Below are positions 1 to 7,361 of a stretch of 64,000 bases of DNA, in pieces. The DNA is from JBAYDV01 sp041672845 (GTDB lineage Bacteria > Bacteroidota > Bacteroidia > Bacteroidales > UBA932). Position 1 is the stretch's first letter. Each line of letters starts with the position of its first letter. A program made the translations under genes and the position numbers. The stretch is from positions 62,001 to 126,000 of the forward strand of contig JBAYYV010000001.1 of assembly GCA_041672845.1 (NCBI GenBank). The letters are read 5' to 3'. The notes under the pieces are model-generated. The model saw only the letters and a list, made by a program, of their open reading frames with translations. It was not told the DNA's origin and made no database searches.

Positions 1-1067
1 TGTACTATTTCGATTTTAACTTTCTGAGGTTCAGCTTCTTCTTTCATAGTATAGATTTCACCATCATAACCGAAACATAAAGTTCCATTGTTATCTACAG
101 AAAGGAAACGAATAGGATTTTTTTGGAAATGAGTCAATTGAATTAATCCTATAGTATGAGTATCAGGTAGAGGACCTTGTCCAGCAGAACCTGAAGGACT
201 AGGAGCTGTATTTCGTTTGATTACTTCATTTATATTAGAAGCATCTTTACCTTTTATAGCATCATTTAAATCCATTTTGTAAATATTGAAAGACCCGTTT
301 CTTTCGCTTAAAAAATAGAAAGAATTATTATTCTGAGAAAAAACAGGATTACGATCTTCTGCCATATTCTTAGTAAGCTGAGTGAATTTCGCTTTATTTA
401 CATTTATAACAGATTCAGCTTCTTTATCAGTATTCTCATTGGTTAAATTACATAACCAGATATCCCTTGTGATAGGGGAGGTGTGATGTTTTCTATAAGC
501 ATTTTCATATCCTTTTTTATCTTGATATAAGAATGACCTTCCGTCTTTAGAGAAATTAATATCTTCTAAAGGAAGACTAGAGAACATTACTGGACGACCA
601 GCATTTGTGTTAACTTCATATACTTGAGAGAAAGTTCCACTAGGAAACTGCATACTTTCTGCAGTAGGCATAATATTAGCAGAAAATAAAATATGAGAAT
701 TATCTCTAAAGCAAATTATGTTTTCACTACCAGAAAAAGTAGTTAATCTTTTAGCAGAGCCACCTTGTCTATCGACAATAAAAATATCATTGCTGCCCAT
801 TCTATGAGATACAAATGCTATTTTTTTCCCATTAGGACTCCAAACAGGATTAGCATCGTAGTCAGGATGGGATGTAATTTGTGTAGCTTTACCTCCTATA
901 GTAGGTACGGTAAAAATATCTCCTTTATACATAAATGCAATGGTATTGCCGTCAGGCGAAATAGTCTGATGTCTTAGCCATAGAGGAGAGTCGCCAATGT
1001 TGTTGGCGTAAGCCCAAATCCCGATAAAAAGAGAAAGAGCTGTAAGGAATATTGATTTTCTATTCAT
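1..1067 (-). CDS. Tricorn-like S41 family protease, N-terminal part (runs off the left edge)
   Basis: Read on the minus strand from an ATG at 1067, about 355 codons stay open to the window edge, so this is a 5' partial gene. The product begins with a signal peptide (a basic MNRK start, then a hydrophobic stretch ending near ANN). It continues with WD40/PD40-type propeller blades recognisable from motifs such as ISPDGNTIAFMYKGDIF and VWSPNGKKIAFVS. This matches the N-terminal beta-propeller of Bacteroidota tricorn-like peptidases, secreted or periplasmic proteins of about 1,080 residues whose PDZ and S41 serine-protease domains would lie outside the window. A PD40-only protein cannot be excluded because the catalytic half is not visible. 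It is divergent from iorA and has its own -7 element. Confidence 0.75.
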   Translation of the reverse strand, partial: MNRKSIFLTALSLFIGIWAYANNIGDSPLWLRHQTISPDGNTIAFMYKGDIFTVPTIGGKATQITSHPDYDANPVWSPNGKKIAFVSHRMGSNDIFIVDRQGGSAKRLTTFSGSENIICFRDNSHILFSANIMPTAESMQFPSGTFSQVYEVNTNAGRPVMFSSLPLEDINFSKDGRSFLYQDKKGYENAYRKHHTSPITRDIWLCNLTNENTDKEAESVINVNKAKFTQLTKNMAEDRNPVFSQNNNSFYFLSERNGSFNIYKMDLNDAIKGKDASNINEVIKRNTAPSPSGSAGQGPLPDTHTIGLIQLTHFQKNPIRFLSVDNNGTLCFGYDGEIYTMKEEAEPQKVKIEIV

Positions 1068-1122
1068 TTGATATATAGTAATTTGTTAATATTTTTAACG
1101 GAAAATTTCTATCTGTTTTATC

Positions 1123-1130
1123 CAAAGGTA
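1123..1130 (-). promoter_or_regulatory. -7 promoter element for the tricorn-like gene
   Basis: The minus strand reads TACCTTTG here, a match to the Bacteroidota -7 consensus TAnnTTTG, 55 bases upstream of the ATG at 1067. The -33 region is AT-rich and not distinctive. Confidence 0.5.
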
Positions 1131-1177
1131 ATATTTTTAAAAGTTATTTAAAATTTTTTTATTGTGTTTCATTTTAT

Positions 1178-1185
1178 TAAATTTG
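1178..1185 (+). promoter_or_regulatory. -7 promoter element for iorAB
   Basis: TAAATTTG matches TAnnTTTG. Transcription should begin near 1191, downstream of the in-frame ATG at 1164. This supports 1227 as the true iorA start. Confidence 0.5.
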
Positions 1186-1226
1186 TAAGCATTAGAAAAT
1201 CAATAAAAATCAATAAAAAACTGGAT

Positions 1227-2840
1227 ATGAAAGAAAAAAAATTGTTACTCGGTAACGAAGCTGTGGCTATGGGTGCTGTCAATGCAGGGATTTCTGGCGT
1301 TTATGCTTATCCTGGCACTCCATCTACAGAAATTACAGAGTACATACAATCTTTATCTATTACCAAGAAACGAGGTATTTACAGTCGATGGTGTACTAAT
1401 GAAAAAGTGGCGCTAGAAACTGCTTTAGGAGTATCCTATGTAGGCAAAAGAGTTTTAGTTTGCATGAAACATGTGGGTTTAAATGTGGCGGCCGATCCAT
1501 TTATGAATGGAATTATAGCAGGGGCGAATGGTGGTATAGTTTTAGTTACTGCAGATGATCCTTCTATGCACTCATCTCAGAATGAACAAGATAACCGTTT
1601 TTATAGTAAATTTGGTTTCTGTCCATGTTTGGAGCCTTCTAATCAACAAGAAGCTTATGATATGATGAACTATGGTTTTGAATTATCTGAAAAAAATAAT
1701 ACTCTTGTATTACTTCGTATTACTACCAGAATGGCTCATTCCCGTTCTATCGTAGAAATAGATGCAGAAGCTAAACCTATCGCTAAGGAAATTAAATTTC
1801 CAGCTCATCCAAATGAATGGATTACTCTTCCTGCTAATACTAGAAAAAAATATCCTACAGTTTTAGCTAATTATAATGAACTTGAAGAGAAATCATTAGA
1901 ACTTCCGTTTAATAATTATTTTGAAGGTAAGAGTACTAAATTAGGTATTATTGCATCAGGTATTGCTAACAATTACCTTAGAGAAAATATAGGTTATGAT
2001 ACTGATTATCCAGTATTGAAAATTTGTCAATATCCTTTTCCTAAGAAACAAATAGTTAAAATGGCTGAACAATGTGAAAGCCTATTAATTATAGAAGAGG
2101 GTCAGCCAGTTATAGAAGAAATGGTAAGAGGGGTATTTCCTACTAAGACTAAGATTATGGGGAGATTATCTGGAGAACTTCCTCGTGCCGGGGAATTATC
2201 TCCTGATGACGTAAGAGTGGCTTTAGGTATGAAAGTTAATAAATATCATAAACCATCAGAAAATGTAGTACCTAGACCACCTGCATTGTGTGAAGGTTGT
2301 GGACATAGAGATGTTTATAATTCATTAAATGAAGTTTTAAGAAGTTATCCTAACCATAAAGTGTTTAGTGATATTGGATGTTATACTTTAGGGGCTTTAC
2401 CTCCATTCAGATCTATTAATACGTGTATAGATATGGGTGCTTCTATTACTATGGCTAAAGGTGCAGCTGATGCTGGTTTATATCCTTCCGTAGCTGTGAT
2501 AGGAGATTCTACATTTACTCATTCAGGTATGACAGGTTTATTAGATGCTGTCAATGTAAATGCTGATATGACTATTATTATTTCAGATAATCTTACTACT
2601 GCTATGACAGGTGGACAGGATTCTGCAGGCACAGGTCGTCTTGAAGATATTTGTCGTGGAATAGGTGTTAATCCTGACCATTTACGCGTAGTAATTCCTA
2701 CACCTAAGACATTAGAAGAAGTAGAAAAAGTACTTAAAGAAGAAATAGAATATCATGGTCTTTCTGTAGTAATTCCTCGTAGGGAATGTATACAGTCATT
2801 TAGAAGACATGCTAAAGAAAGGAAGAAAAACGCTAAATAA
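1227..2840 (+). CDS. iorA: Indolepyruvate:ferredoxin oxidoreductase, alpha subunit
   Basis: IorA is the TPP-binding subunit of the oxidoreductase that decarboxylates aryl-pyruvates (from Trp, Phe, Tyr) to aryl-acyl-CoA with ferredoxin, or that runs in reverse. The N-terminal pyrimidine-binding domain carries PGTPSTE at residues 29-35. The C-terminal TPP domain has CEGC at 355-358 and a GDS...N cofactor motif starting near 426. The predicted length is 537 residues. Longer archaeal-type IorA proteins end in a ferredoxin domain with two 4Fe-4S clusters. Here the chain stops after ...HAKERKKNAK with no CxxCxxC array. I chose ATG 1227 because an in-frame ATG at 1164 lies upstream of the apparent promoter and adds a non-homologous basic leader. 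iorB follows 33 bases later, so the two form an operon. Confidence 0.93.
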   Translation: MKEKKLLLGNEAVAMGAVNAGISGVYAYPGTPSTEITEYIQSLSITKKRGIYSRWCTNEKVALETALGVSYVGKRVLVCMKHVGLNVAADPFMNGIIAGANGGIVLVTADDPSMHSSQNEQDNRFYSKFGFCPCLEPSNQQEAYDMMNYGFELSEKNNTLVLLRITTRMAHSRSIVEIDAEAKPIAKEIKFPAHPNEWITLPANTRKKYPTVLANYNELEEKSLELPFNNYFEGKSTKLGIIASGIANNYLRENIGYDTDYPVLKICQYPFPKKQIVKMAEQCESLLIIEEGQPVIEEMVRGVFPTKTKIMGRLSGELPRAGELSPDDVRVALGMKVNKYHKPSENVVPRPPALCEGCGHRDVYNSLNEVLRSYPNHKVFSDIGCYTLGALPPFRSINTCIDMGASITMAKGAADAGLYPSVAVIGDSTFTHSGMTGLLDAVNVNADMTIIISDNLTTAMTGGQDSAGTGRLEDICRGIGVNPDHLRVVIPTPKTLEEVEKVLKEEIEYHGLSVVIPRRECIQSFRRHAKERKKNAK

Positions 2841-2853
2841 GAAAAACGCTAAT
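2823..2853 (+). repeat. Short direct repeat across the iorA stop codon
   Basis: The sequence AAGAAAAACGCTAA occurs twice in tandem about 15 bases apart, once at the end of iorA and once just after it. It looks like a small slippage duplication of the 3' end of the gene. Confidence 0.6.
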
Positions 2854-2873
2854 TTTCTGAAATTAATAAATTA

Positions 2874-3467
2874 ATGAATAATATGAAAAAAGATATAATA
2901 TTAGCAGGTGTCGGTGGACAAGGCATATTGTCTATTGCTACTGTTATCGGAGAAGCATGTTTAAAGGAAAATCTTTATTTAAAACAAGCTGAAGTTCATG
3001 GTATGAGTCAGAGAGGAGGAGATGTTCAGTCTAACTTGAGAATCTCTACTATTCCTATCGCTTCAGATAGAATAGCTGTTGGAGAATGTGACTTAATCAT
3101 TTCTTTAGAACCTATGGAAGCTTTAAGATATATTCCTTTTTTAGCCAAAGATGGCTGGATAGTAACTAATACTCAGCCATTTGTTAATATTTCTAATTAT
3201 CCAGAGCTTGAAGACATTTACAAAGATCTTAAAGCAGTAGGGAATGTTATCATGGTAGATGTGGATAAACTAGCCAAAGAAGCGGGTAATTCAAGAGGAG
3301 CTAATATGGTTCTTTTAGGAGCATGTTCTCATCTACTAGGAATAGATGCATCTAAATTCGAAGATGGTGTACGTCGTGTGTTTTCTAGCAAAGGAGATGT
3401 TATCGTCGAATCAAATATTAAAGCCTTCAAAGCAGGTCAAAAAGTAGCTGAAAATATTAAAATTTAA
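2874..3467 (+). CDS. iorB: Indolepyruvate:ferredoxin oxidoreductase, beta subunit
   Basis: This is the gamma-type catalytic partner of IorA (2-oxoacid:acceptor oxidoreductase family), about 197 residues long, the usual size. The N-terminus has the glycine-rich AGVGGQGIL motif at residues 11-19, followed by the family's HGMSQRGGDV segment. It is the second gene of an iorAB operon and ends in a strong terminator. An alternative start is ATG 2883, which would give a product beginning MKKDIILAG as in many relatives; the choice changes only three residues. In gut and oral anaerobes this enzyme serves aromatic amino acid fermentation or synthesis from aryl acids. Confidence 0.92.
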   Translation: MNNMKKDIILAGVGGQGILSIATVIGEACLKENLYLKQAEVHGMSQRGGDVQSNLRISTIPIASDRIAVGECDLIISLEPMEALRYIPFLAKDGWIVTNTQPFVNISNYPELEDIYKDLKAVGNVIMVDVDKLAKEAGNSRGANMVLLGACSHLLGIDASKFEDGVRRVFSSKGDVIVESNIKAFKAGQKVAENIKI

Positions 3468-3532
3468 AAATATAGAATTCAAGAATATATAATATAGTCA
3501 AGTTTATTCTTTGAGTTAAATTCTTATAATAG

Positions 3533-3568
3533 AAAAAGCATCTCTGATTTTTTAGCGATGCTTTTTTT
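3533..3568 (+). terminator. Rho-independent terminator of iorAB
   Basis: The 10-base arm AAAAAGCATC (3533-3542) pairs with GATGCTTTTT (3557-3566) and runs into a T tract. Confidence 0.85.
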
Positions 3569-3642
3569 ATGTTTTATATTTTTTGTTAAATACTCGTTCA
3601 AAAAGTGTAGGATTCAAGTGATTTTTAAATTATTTATATTTC

Positions 3643-3650
3643 TATATTTG
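3643..3650 (+). promoter_or_regulatory. -7 promoter element for the riboswitch-nrdDG transcript
   Basis: TATATTTG is a perfect TAnnTTTG element. It sits about 6 bases before the predicted first base pair of the riboswitch P1 helix, so transcription would start at the aptamer itself. Confidence 0.6.
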
Positions 3651-3654
3651 TAAT

Positions 3655-3910
3655 AGTGGTATTCTCGTTGGGATCGTCTAACTTGAATAACAGGGAAGTC
3701 AGTTAAAATCTGACACTATACTCGTAGCTGTAAAGTCCACTAGTAGAAGTAAACTTGATATTTTTTAAGAAATTCTACTAATAAATATGTTTCTAATGCC
3801 ACTGAAAGGTTAAATTAATTTTTGGGAAGGCGCATATTTTAGGACAAGTCAGAATACCTGCCACTTGTGAGATCGTTTAAATCATTCGGGATTAGATGAA
3901 ACGACAATAG
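3655..3910 (+). promoter_or_regulatory. Cobalamin (B12) riboswitch controlling nrdDG
   Basis: Conserved elements of the adenosylcobalamin aptamer appear in order. AGTGG at 3655-3659 pairs with CCACT at 3861-3865 to close P1. A GGGAA core segment lies near 3693. The GTAGCTGTAAAG element follows (near 3726), then GCCACTGAAAGG (near 3798) and GGGAAGG (near 3823). The B12 box AAGTCAGAATACCTGCC is at 3846-3862. Downstream, ATCGTTT (3872-3878) can pair with AAACGA near 3899-3904 to form a hairpin ahead of the nrdD start, the probable expression platform. No T tract follows, so control is more likely at translation than by termination. Known logic for such elements is repression of B12-independent enzymes when B12 is plentiful. 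Confidence 0.85.
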
Positions 3911-3933
3911 TACATTTATTAACCAATAGTATT

Positions 3934-6024
3934 ATGATATCTGAAATTAAAATTATCAAAAGGGATGGTGCACGTGTAAATTTCTCTAGTGAAAAGATCC
4001 AAAATGCTGTACGTAAAGCATTTTTAGCTGCAAATGTGTTTGCTACACAAGAAGATTTAACTAATATTTTAGGCCGAGTGAAAATATCTGATGGTATGAA
4101 TGTGGAAGACATTCAGAATCAAGTAGAGATCGCTCTTATGGCTGAAAAGTATTATACGGTGGCTAAAAAGTATATGCTTTATAGGCAGAAACATAATGAA
4201 GATCGAGAGACTAGAGATAAGTTAAAGTTTCTTATTGATTATTGTGGAGCTGAGAATGCAGCTACAGGTAGTAAATTTGATGCTAATGCTAATGTAGATG
4301 ATAAAAATATAGCGACTCTTATCGGTGAATTACCTAAGCAAAGCTTTATTAGATTAAATAGAAAGATGCTGACTGATAGAATTAAAGAAATTTATGGTAA
4401 AGAAATATCAGATAAGTATATTTATTTATTGAATAATCATTTTATTTATAAAAATGATGAAACTTCTTTAGCTAATTATTGCGCAAGCATAACTATGTAT
4501 CCATGGCTGTTAGAAGGAACTATTCCTATAGGTGGAAACGCTAAACAACCTACAAACCTCAAATCATTCTGTGGAGGTTTTATTAATTTGGTATTTATGG
4601 TTTCTTCTATGTTAAGTGGTGCGTGCGCTACTCCTGAATTTTTAATGTATATGAATTATTTCATCGAAAAGGAATATGGTGAAGATTATTATGAACATGC
4701 AGACAAGGTCGTGGATTTATCTAATAGAAAGAGGACTATAGACAAGATGATTACCGACTGTTTCGAGCAAGTAGTTTATTCTATTAACCAACCGACAGGT
4801 GCAAGAAATTTTCAAGCTGTTTTTTGGAATATTTCTTATTATGATAAATATTATTTTGAAAGCCTTTTTGGAGAGTTTAAGTTTCCTGACGGCAATAAAC
4901 CCAATTGGGTTTCGTTGAATTGGTTACAGAAGAGATTTATGAAATGGTTCAATGCTGAGAGAACTAAAGTACCGATTACCTTTCCTGTGGAAACGATGGC
5001 CCTATTATCGTTAGAAGGAGACGCTAAAGACAGCGAATATGGAGACTTTACAGCAGAAATGTATTCTGAAGGCCATTCTTTCTTTACCTATTTAAGTGAT
5101 AATGTAGATTCTTTGAGTAGCTGTTGTAGGTTAAGAAATGAAATCCAAGATAATGGATTCAGTTATACTTTGGGTGCTGGTGGTGTATCTACGGGTTCTA
5201 AATCTGTGTTGACTATTAATTTGAATCGTTGTATTCAAGAAGCAACGAAACAGGGTAAGCCTTATTTAGAATTCTTGGAAAATATAGTAGATATTTGTCA
5301 TAAAGTGCAGTTAGCATATAATGAAAATTTGAAATATTTACAAGCAAAAGGAATGTTGCCACTTTTCGATCAAGGTTATATAAATTTGTCACGCCAATAT
5401 CTAACCATAGGTGTAAATGGATTAGTAGAAGGTGCTGAATTTTTAGGTATAATCATTAATGATAATCCTCAGTATTTAGCTTATGTTCAAGGAGTTTTGG
5501 GTTTGATAGAAAAGTATAACAAGAAGTATAAAACGAAAGAAAACATGTTTAATTGTGAAATGATCCCTGCAGAAAATGTAGGTGTTAAGCATGCTAAATG
5601 GGATAGAGAAGATGGTTATGAAGTCCCAAGAGACTGTTATAATAGTTATTTTTATATAGTGGAAGATGATAGTCTTAATATTATCGATCGTTTCAAATTG
5701 CATGGTGCTAAATATATAGAGCATCTTACAGGAGGTTCTGCTCTTCATATGAATTTAGAGGAACATCTTTCTAAAGTTCAGTATAGACAACTAATTAGAG
5801 TAGCTGCTAAGGAAGGCTGTAATTATTTTACATATAATATTCCTAATACTATTTGTAATGAATGTGGACACATTGATAAGAGATACCTAAAAGAATGTCC
5901 TAAATGCCATTCTAAAAACATAGATTATCTTACTCGTGTAATAGGTTATATGAAAAGAGTAAGTAGCTTTTCTAAAGCAAGGCAAGAAGAAGAAAGAAGG
6001 AGAACCTATTTTAAAGCTGAATAA
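3934..6024 (+). CDS. nrdD: Anaerobic (class III) ribonucleoside-triphosphate reductase
   Basis: This glycyl-radical enzyme reduces NTPs to dNTPs under anaerobiosis. Residues 3-95 form an ATP-cone allosteric domain (IIKRDGARVNFSSEKI). The catalytic barrel follows, with a CCRLR segment near residue 395. A zinc finger uses C641, C644, C655 and C658. The glycyl-radical loop RVIGY places the radical on G671. The length of 696 residues is normal. NrdG follows 25 bases later and activates it. The upstream B12 riboswitch implies that this organism also has a B12-dependent (class II) reductase and switches off NrdD when cobalamin is available; that other reductase is not in this window. The start at 3934 is the first ATG after the expression platform. 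Confidence 0.97.
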   Translation: MISEIKIIKRDGARVNFSSEKIQNAVRKAFLAANVFATQEDLTNILGRVKISDGMNVEDIQNQVEIALMAEKYYTVAKKYMLYRQKHNEDRETRDKLKFLIDYCGAENAATGSKFDANANVDDKNIATLIGELPKQSFIRLNRKMLTDRIKEIYGKEISDKYIYLLNNHFIYKNDETSLANYCASITMYPWLLEGTIPIGGNAKQPTNLKSFCGGFINLVFMVSSMLSGACATPEFLMYMNYFIEKEYGEDYYEHADKVVDLSNRKRTIDKMITDCFEQVVYSINQPTGARNFQAVFWNISYYDKYYFESLFGEFKFPDGNKPNWVSLNWLQKRFMKWFNAERTKVPITFPVETMALLSLEGDAKDSEYGDFTAEMYSEGHSFFTYLSDNVDSLSSCCRLRNEIQDNGFSYTLGAGGVSTGSKSVLTINLNRCIQEATKQGKPYLEFLENIVDICHKVQLAYNENLKYLQAKGMLPLFDQGYINLSRQYLTIGVNGLVEGAEFLGIIINDNPQYLAYVQGVLGLIEKYNKKYKTKENMFNCEMIPAENVGVKHAKWDREDGYEVPRDCYNSYFYIVEDDSLNIIDRFKLHGAKYIEHLTGGSALHMNLEEHLSKVQYRQLIRVAAKEGCNYFTYNIPNTICNECGHIDKRYLKECPKCHSKNIDYLTRVIGYMKRVSSFSKARQEEERRRTYFKAE

Positions 6025-6049
6025 CACAAATAAACAGAAAAATCAGAAT

Positions 6050-6526
6050 ATGCGGAATAATCATAATCTTAAATATTATAACTATGATATAGTTTTTCAG
6101 GAAGTACCAGATGAAGTAGCATTAGCCATTAATATAACTAATTGCCCTCATAGATGTCCAGGCTGTCATTCTCCTCATCTTCAGGAAGATATAGGACCAG
6201 TTTTAAATGAAGAATCATTGTCGGAATTAGTAGATAAATATGCGGGAGAAATTAGCTGCGTATGCTTTATGGGAGGTGATGCTAATCCATTGGCTGTCGA
6301 GGCTTTAGCCAAATTCACAAAACAAGTAAAGAAGATTAAGACTGCATGGTATTCAGGGAGTGAATCTATTCCTGAAGACATGAATTATAAGGTTTTTGAT
6401 TATATAAAAATCGGACCTTATATAGAAAAATATGGTGGTTTAAAAAGTAAAACTACTAATCAAATCTATTATCAAATTCTTCCATCTGGGGAGAAAAAAA
6501 AGATTAATAATCGATTCTGGAAATAA
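6050..6526 (+). CDS. nrdG: Anaerobic ribonucleotide reductase activating protein
   Basis: This radical-SAM activase installs the glycyl radical on NrdD. The 4Fe-4S ligands form the CxxxCxxC motif at C32, C36 and C39 (NCPHRCPGCHS). A GGDAN segment near residue 77 matches the SAM-binding GGE-type motif. The length of 158 residues is normal. It lies 25 bases downstream of nrdD, shares its riboswitch-controlled transcript, and is closed by a strong terminator. Confidence 0.96.
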   Translation: MRNNHNLKYYNYDIVFQEVPDEVALAINITNCPHRCPGCHSPHLQEDIGPVLNEESLSELVDKYAGEISCVCFMGGDANPLAVEALAKFTKQVKKIKTAWYSGSESIPEDMNYKVFDYIKIGPYIEKYGGLKSKTTNQIYYQILPSGEKKKINNRFWK

Positions 6527-6570
6527 CTGTTCTTATTGGATTTAAATTTTCTAATGATTAATTATTAGAA

Positions 6571-6613
6571 AATCCCGTCAATATCCCTAATTATAAGGAT
6601 TGACGGGATTTCT
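6571..6613 (+). terminator. Rho-independent terminator of nrdDG
   Basis: AATCCCGTCAATATCC (6571-6586) pairs with GGATTGACGGGATT (6597-6610), a long stem with one bulge, followed by T residues. Confidence 0.85.
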
Positions 6614-6630
6614 TGTATATAGTACTTTTG
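6600..6630 (+). promoter_or_regulatory. Promoter of the hmuYR-like unit
   Basis: TACTTTTG at 6623-6630 matches TAnnTTTG. A TTG at 6600-6602 is spaced 20 bases upstream as a possible -33 element, and it lies inside the 3' arm of the nrdG terminator. Confidence 0.45.
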
Positions 6631-6672
6631 TAATACAAATTTAATGAAGAGTATATATAATTAATAAAGAAA

Positions 6673-7356
6673 ATGAAAAAGAATTTTTTATACATAGCTG
6701 CAGTGCTATTAATGACATCTTCTATCTTCGTATCATGTGATAAGAATGATAAAGATGATCCTTCTAAAAAAGAAGTAGTATCAGATTTTATAGAATCACC
6801 ATATTTAATATGTGCGAATAGAAACCCAGGTGGAGTAGGATTTGATTTTTGGTGGACAAGACAAGAGGGTGGTGCTATGAATATGGATGCTATTAAAATA
6901 GAAAATTTCTTAGCAGATATTAGGATTAAGACTATTAAGGCTAAAAAACCAGATGGTAACATGGCAGGAATGCCGTATATAATTCTTCTTAACGGGGCTT
7001 GTGCGATTAACTATAGCGCCATAAATAGTGATTGTAAAGGGCTATTAGCCTATGAAGCTTTAGCAGCCACCAGCATAGAAAAGATATCATATAAATCAGA
7101 TGCCACTGATTTCGATGAATCTAAAGTTATAGGAGGAGAAATTACAGTATCTACCGTTAATAAAGAATACGCCAAGCTTGTTATCGGTGATAGATGGAAA
7201 CCTACGGCGCATAATGAGGTCGAAAATGATGAAATCGTATGGTTAATTAAAACCTCAGAAGGGAAAATCGTTAAAATGATAGTGTATGATTTCCCTGCTG
7301 CAGGAGCTCCTACAGCATCTGGTTATATCGCGATCAAATATAAAGTTATTAGTTAG
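6673..7356 (+). CDS. HmuY-like haem-binding lipoprotein
   Basis: The 227-residue product begins with a lipoprotein signal peptide ending FVSC, placing the lipidated cysteine at C22. An Asp/Lys-rich linker (DKNDKDD) follows. The body resembles the HmuY family: FWWTRQEGG, a VIGGEITVST beta segment, and a C-terminal YIAIKYKVI strand. HmuY is a surface haemophore that takes haem from host proteins and hands it to the HmuR receiver. The next gene, 5 bases downstream, is a TonB-dependent receptor with haem-receptor motifs, which strengthens the call. I cannot identify the haem ligands by eye. The rest of the Porphyromonas hmu operon (hmuSTUV) is absent here. Confidence 0.8.
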   Translation: MKKNFLYIAAVLLMTSSIFVSCDKNDKDDPSKKEVVSDFIESPYLICANRNPGGVGFDFWWTRQEGGAMNMDAIKIENFLADIRIKTIKAKKPDGNMAGMPYIILLNGACAINYSAINSDCKGLLAYEALAATSIEKISYKSDATDFDESKVIGGEITVSTVNKEYAKLVIGDRWKPTAHNEVENDEIVWLIKTSEGKIVKMIVYDFPAAGAPTASGYIAIKYKVIS

Positions 7357-7361
7357 TATTA

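Noticed and set aside
765..977. Forward 70-codon open frame at the left end
   Set aside because: It is antisense to the tricorn-like propeller, whose PD40 motifs are unmistakable.
1164..1226. Upstream in-frame start of iorA adding 21 residues
   Set aside because: The added residues are basic and unrelated to the family, and the start lies upstream of the predicted transcription start.
3882..4112. Minus-strand 76-codon frame over the riboswitch platform and nrdD start
   Set aside because: It is antisense to the conserved ATP-cone of NrdD and has no homology that I recognise.
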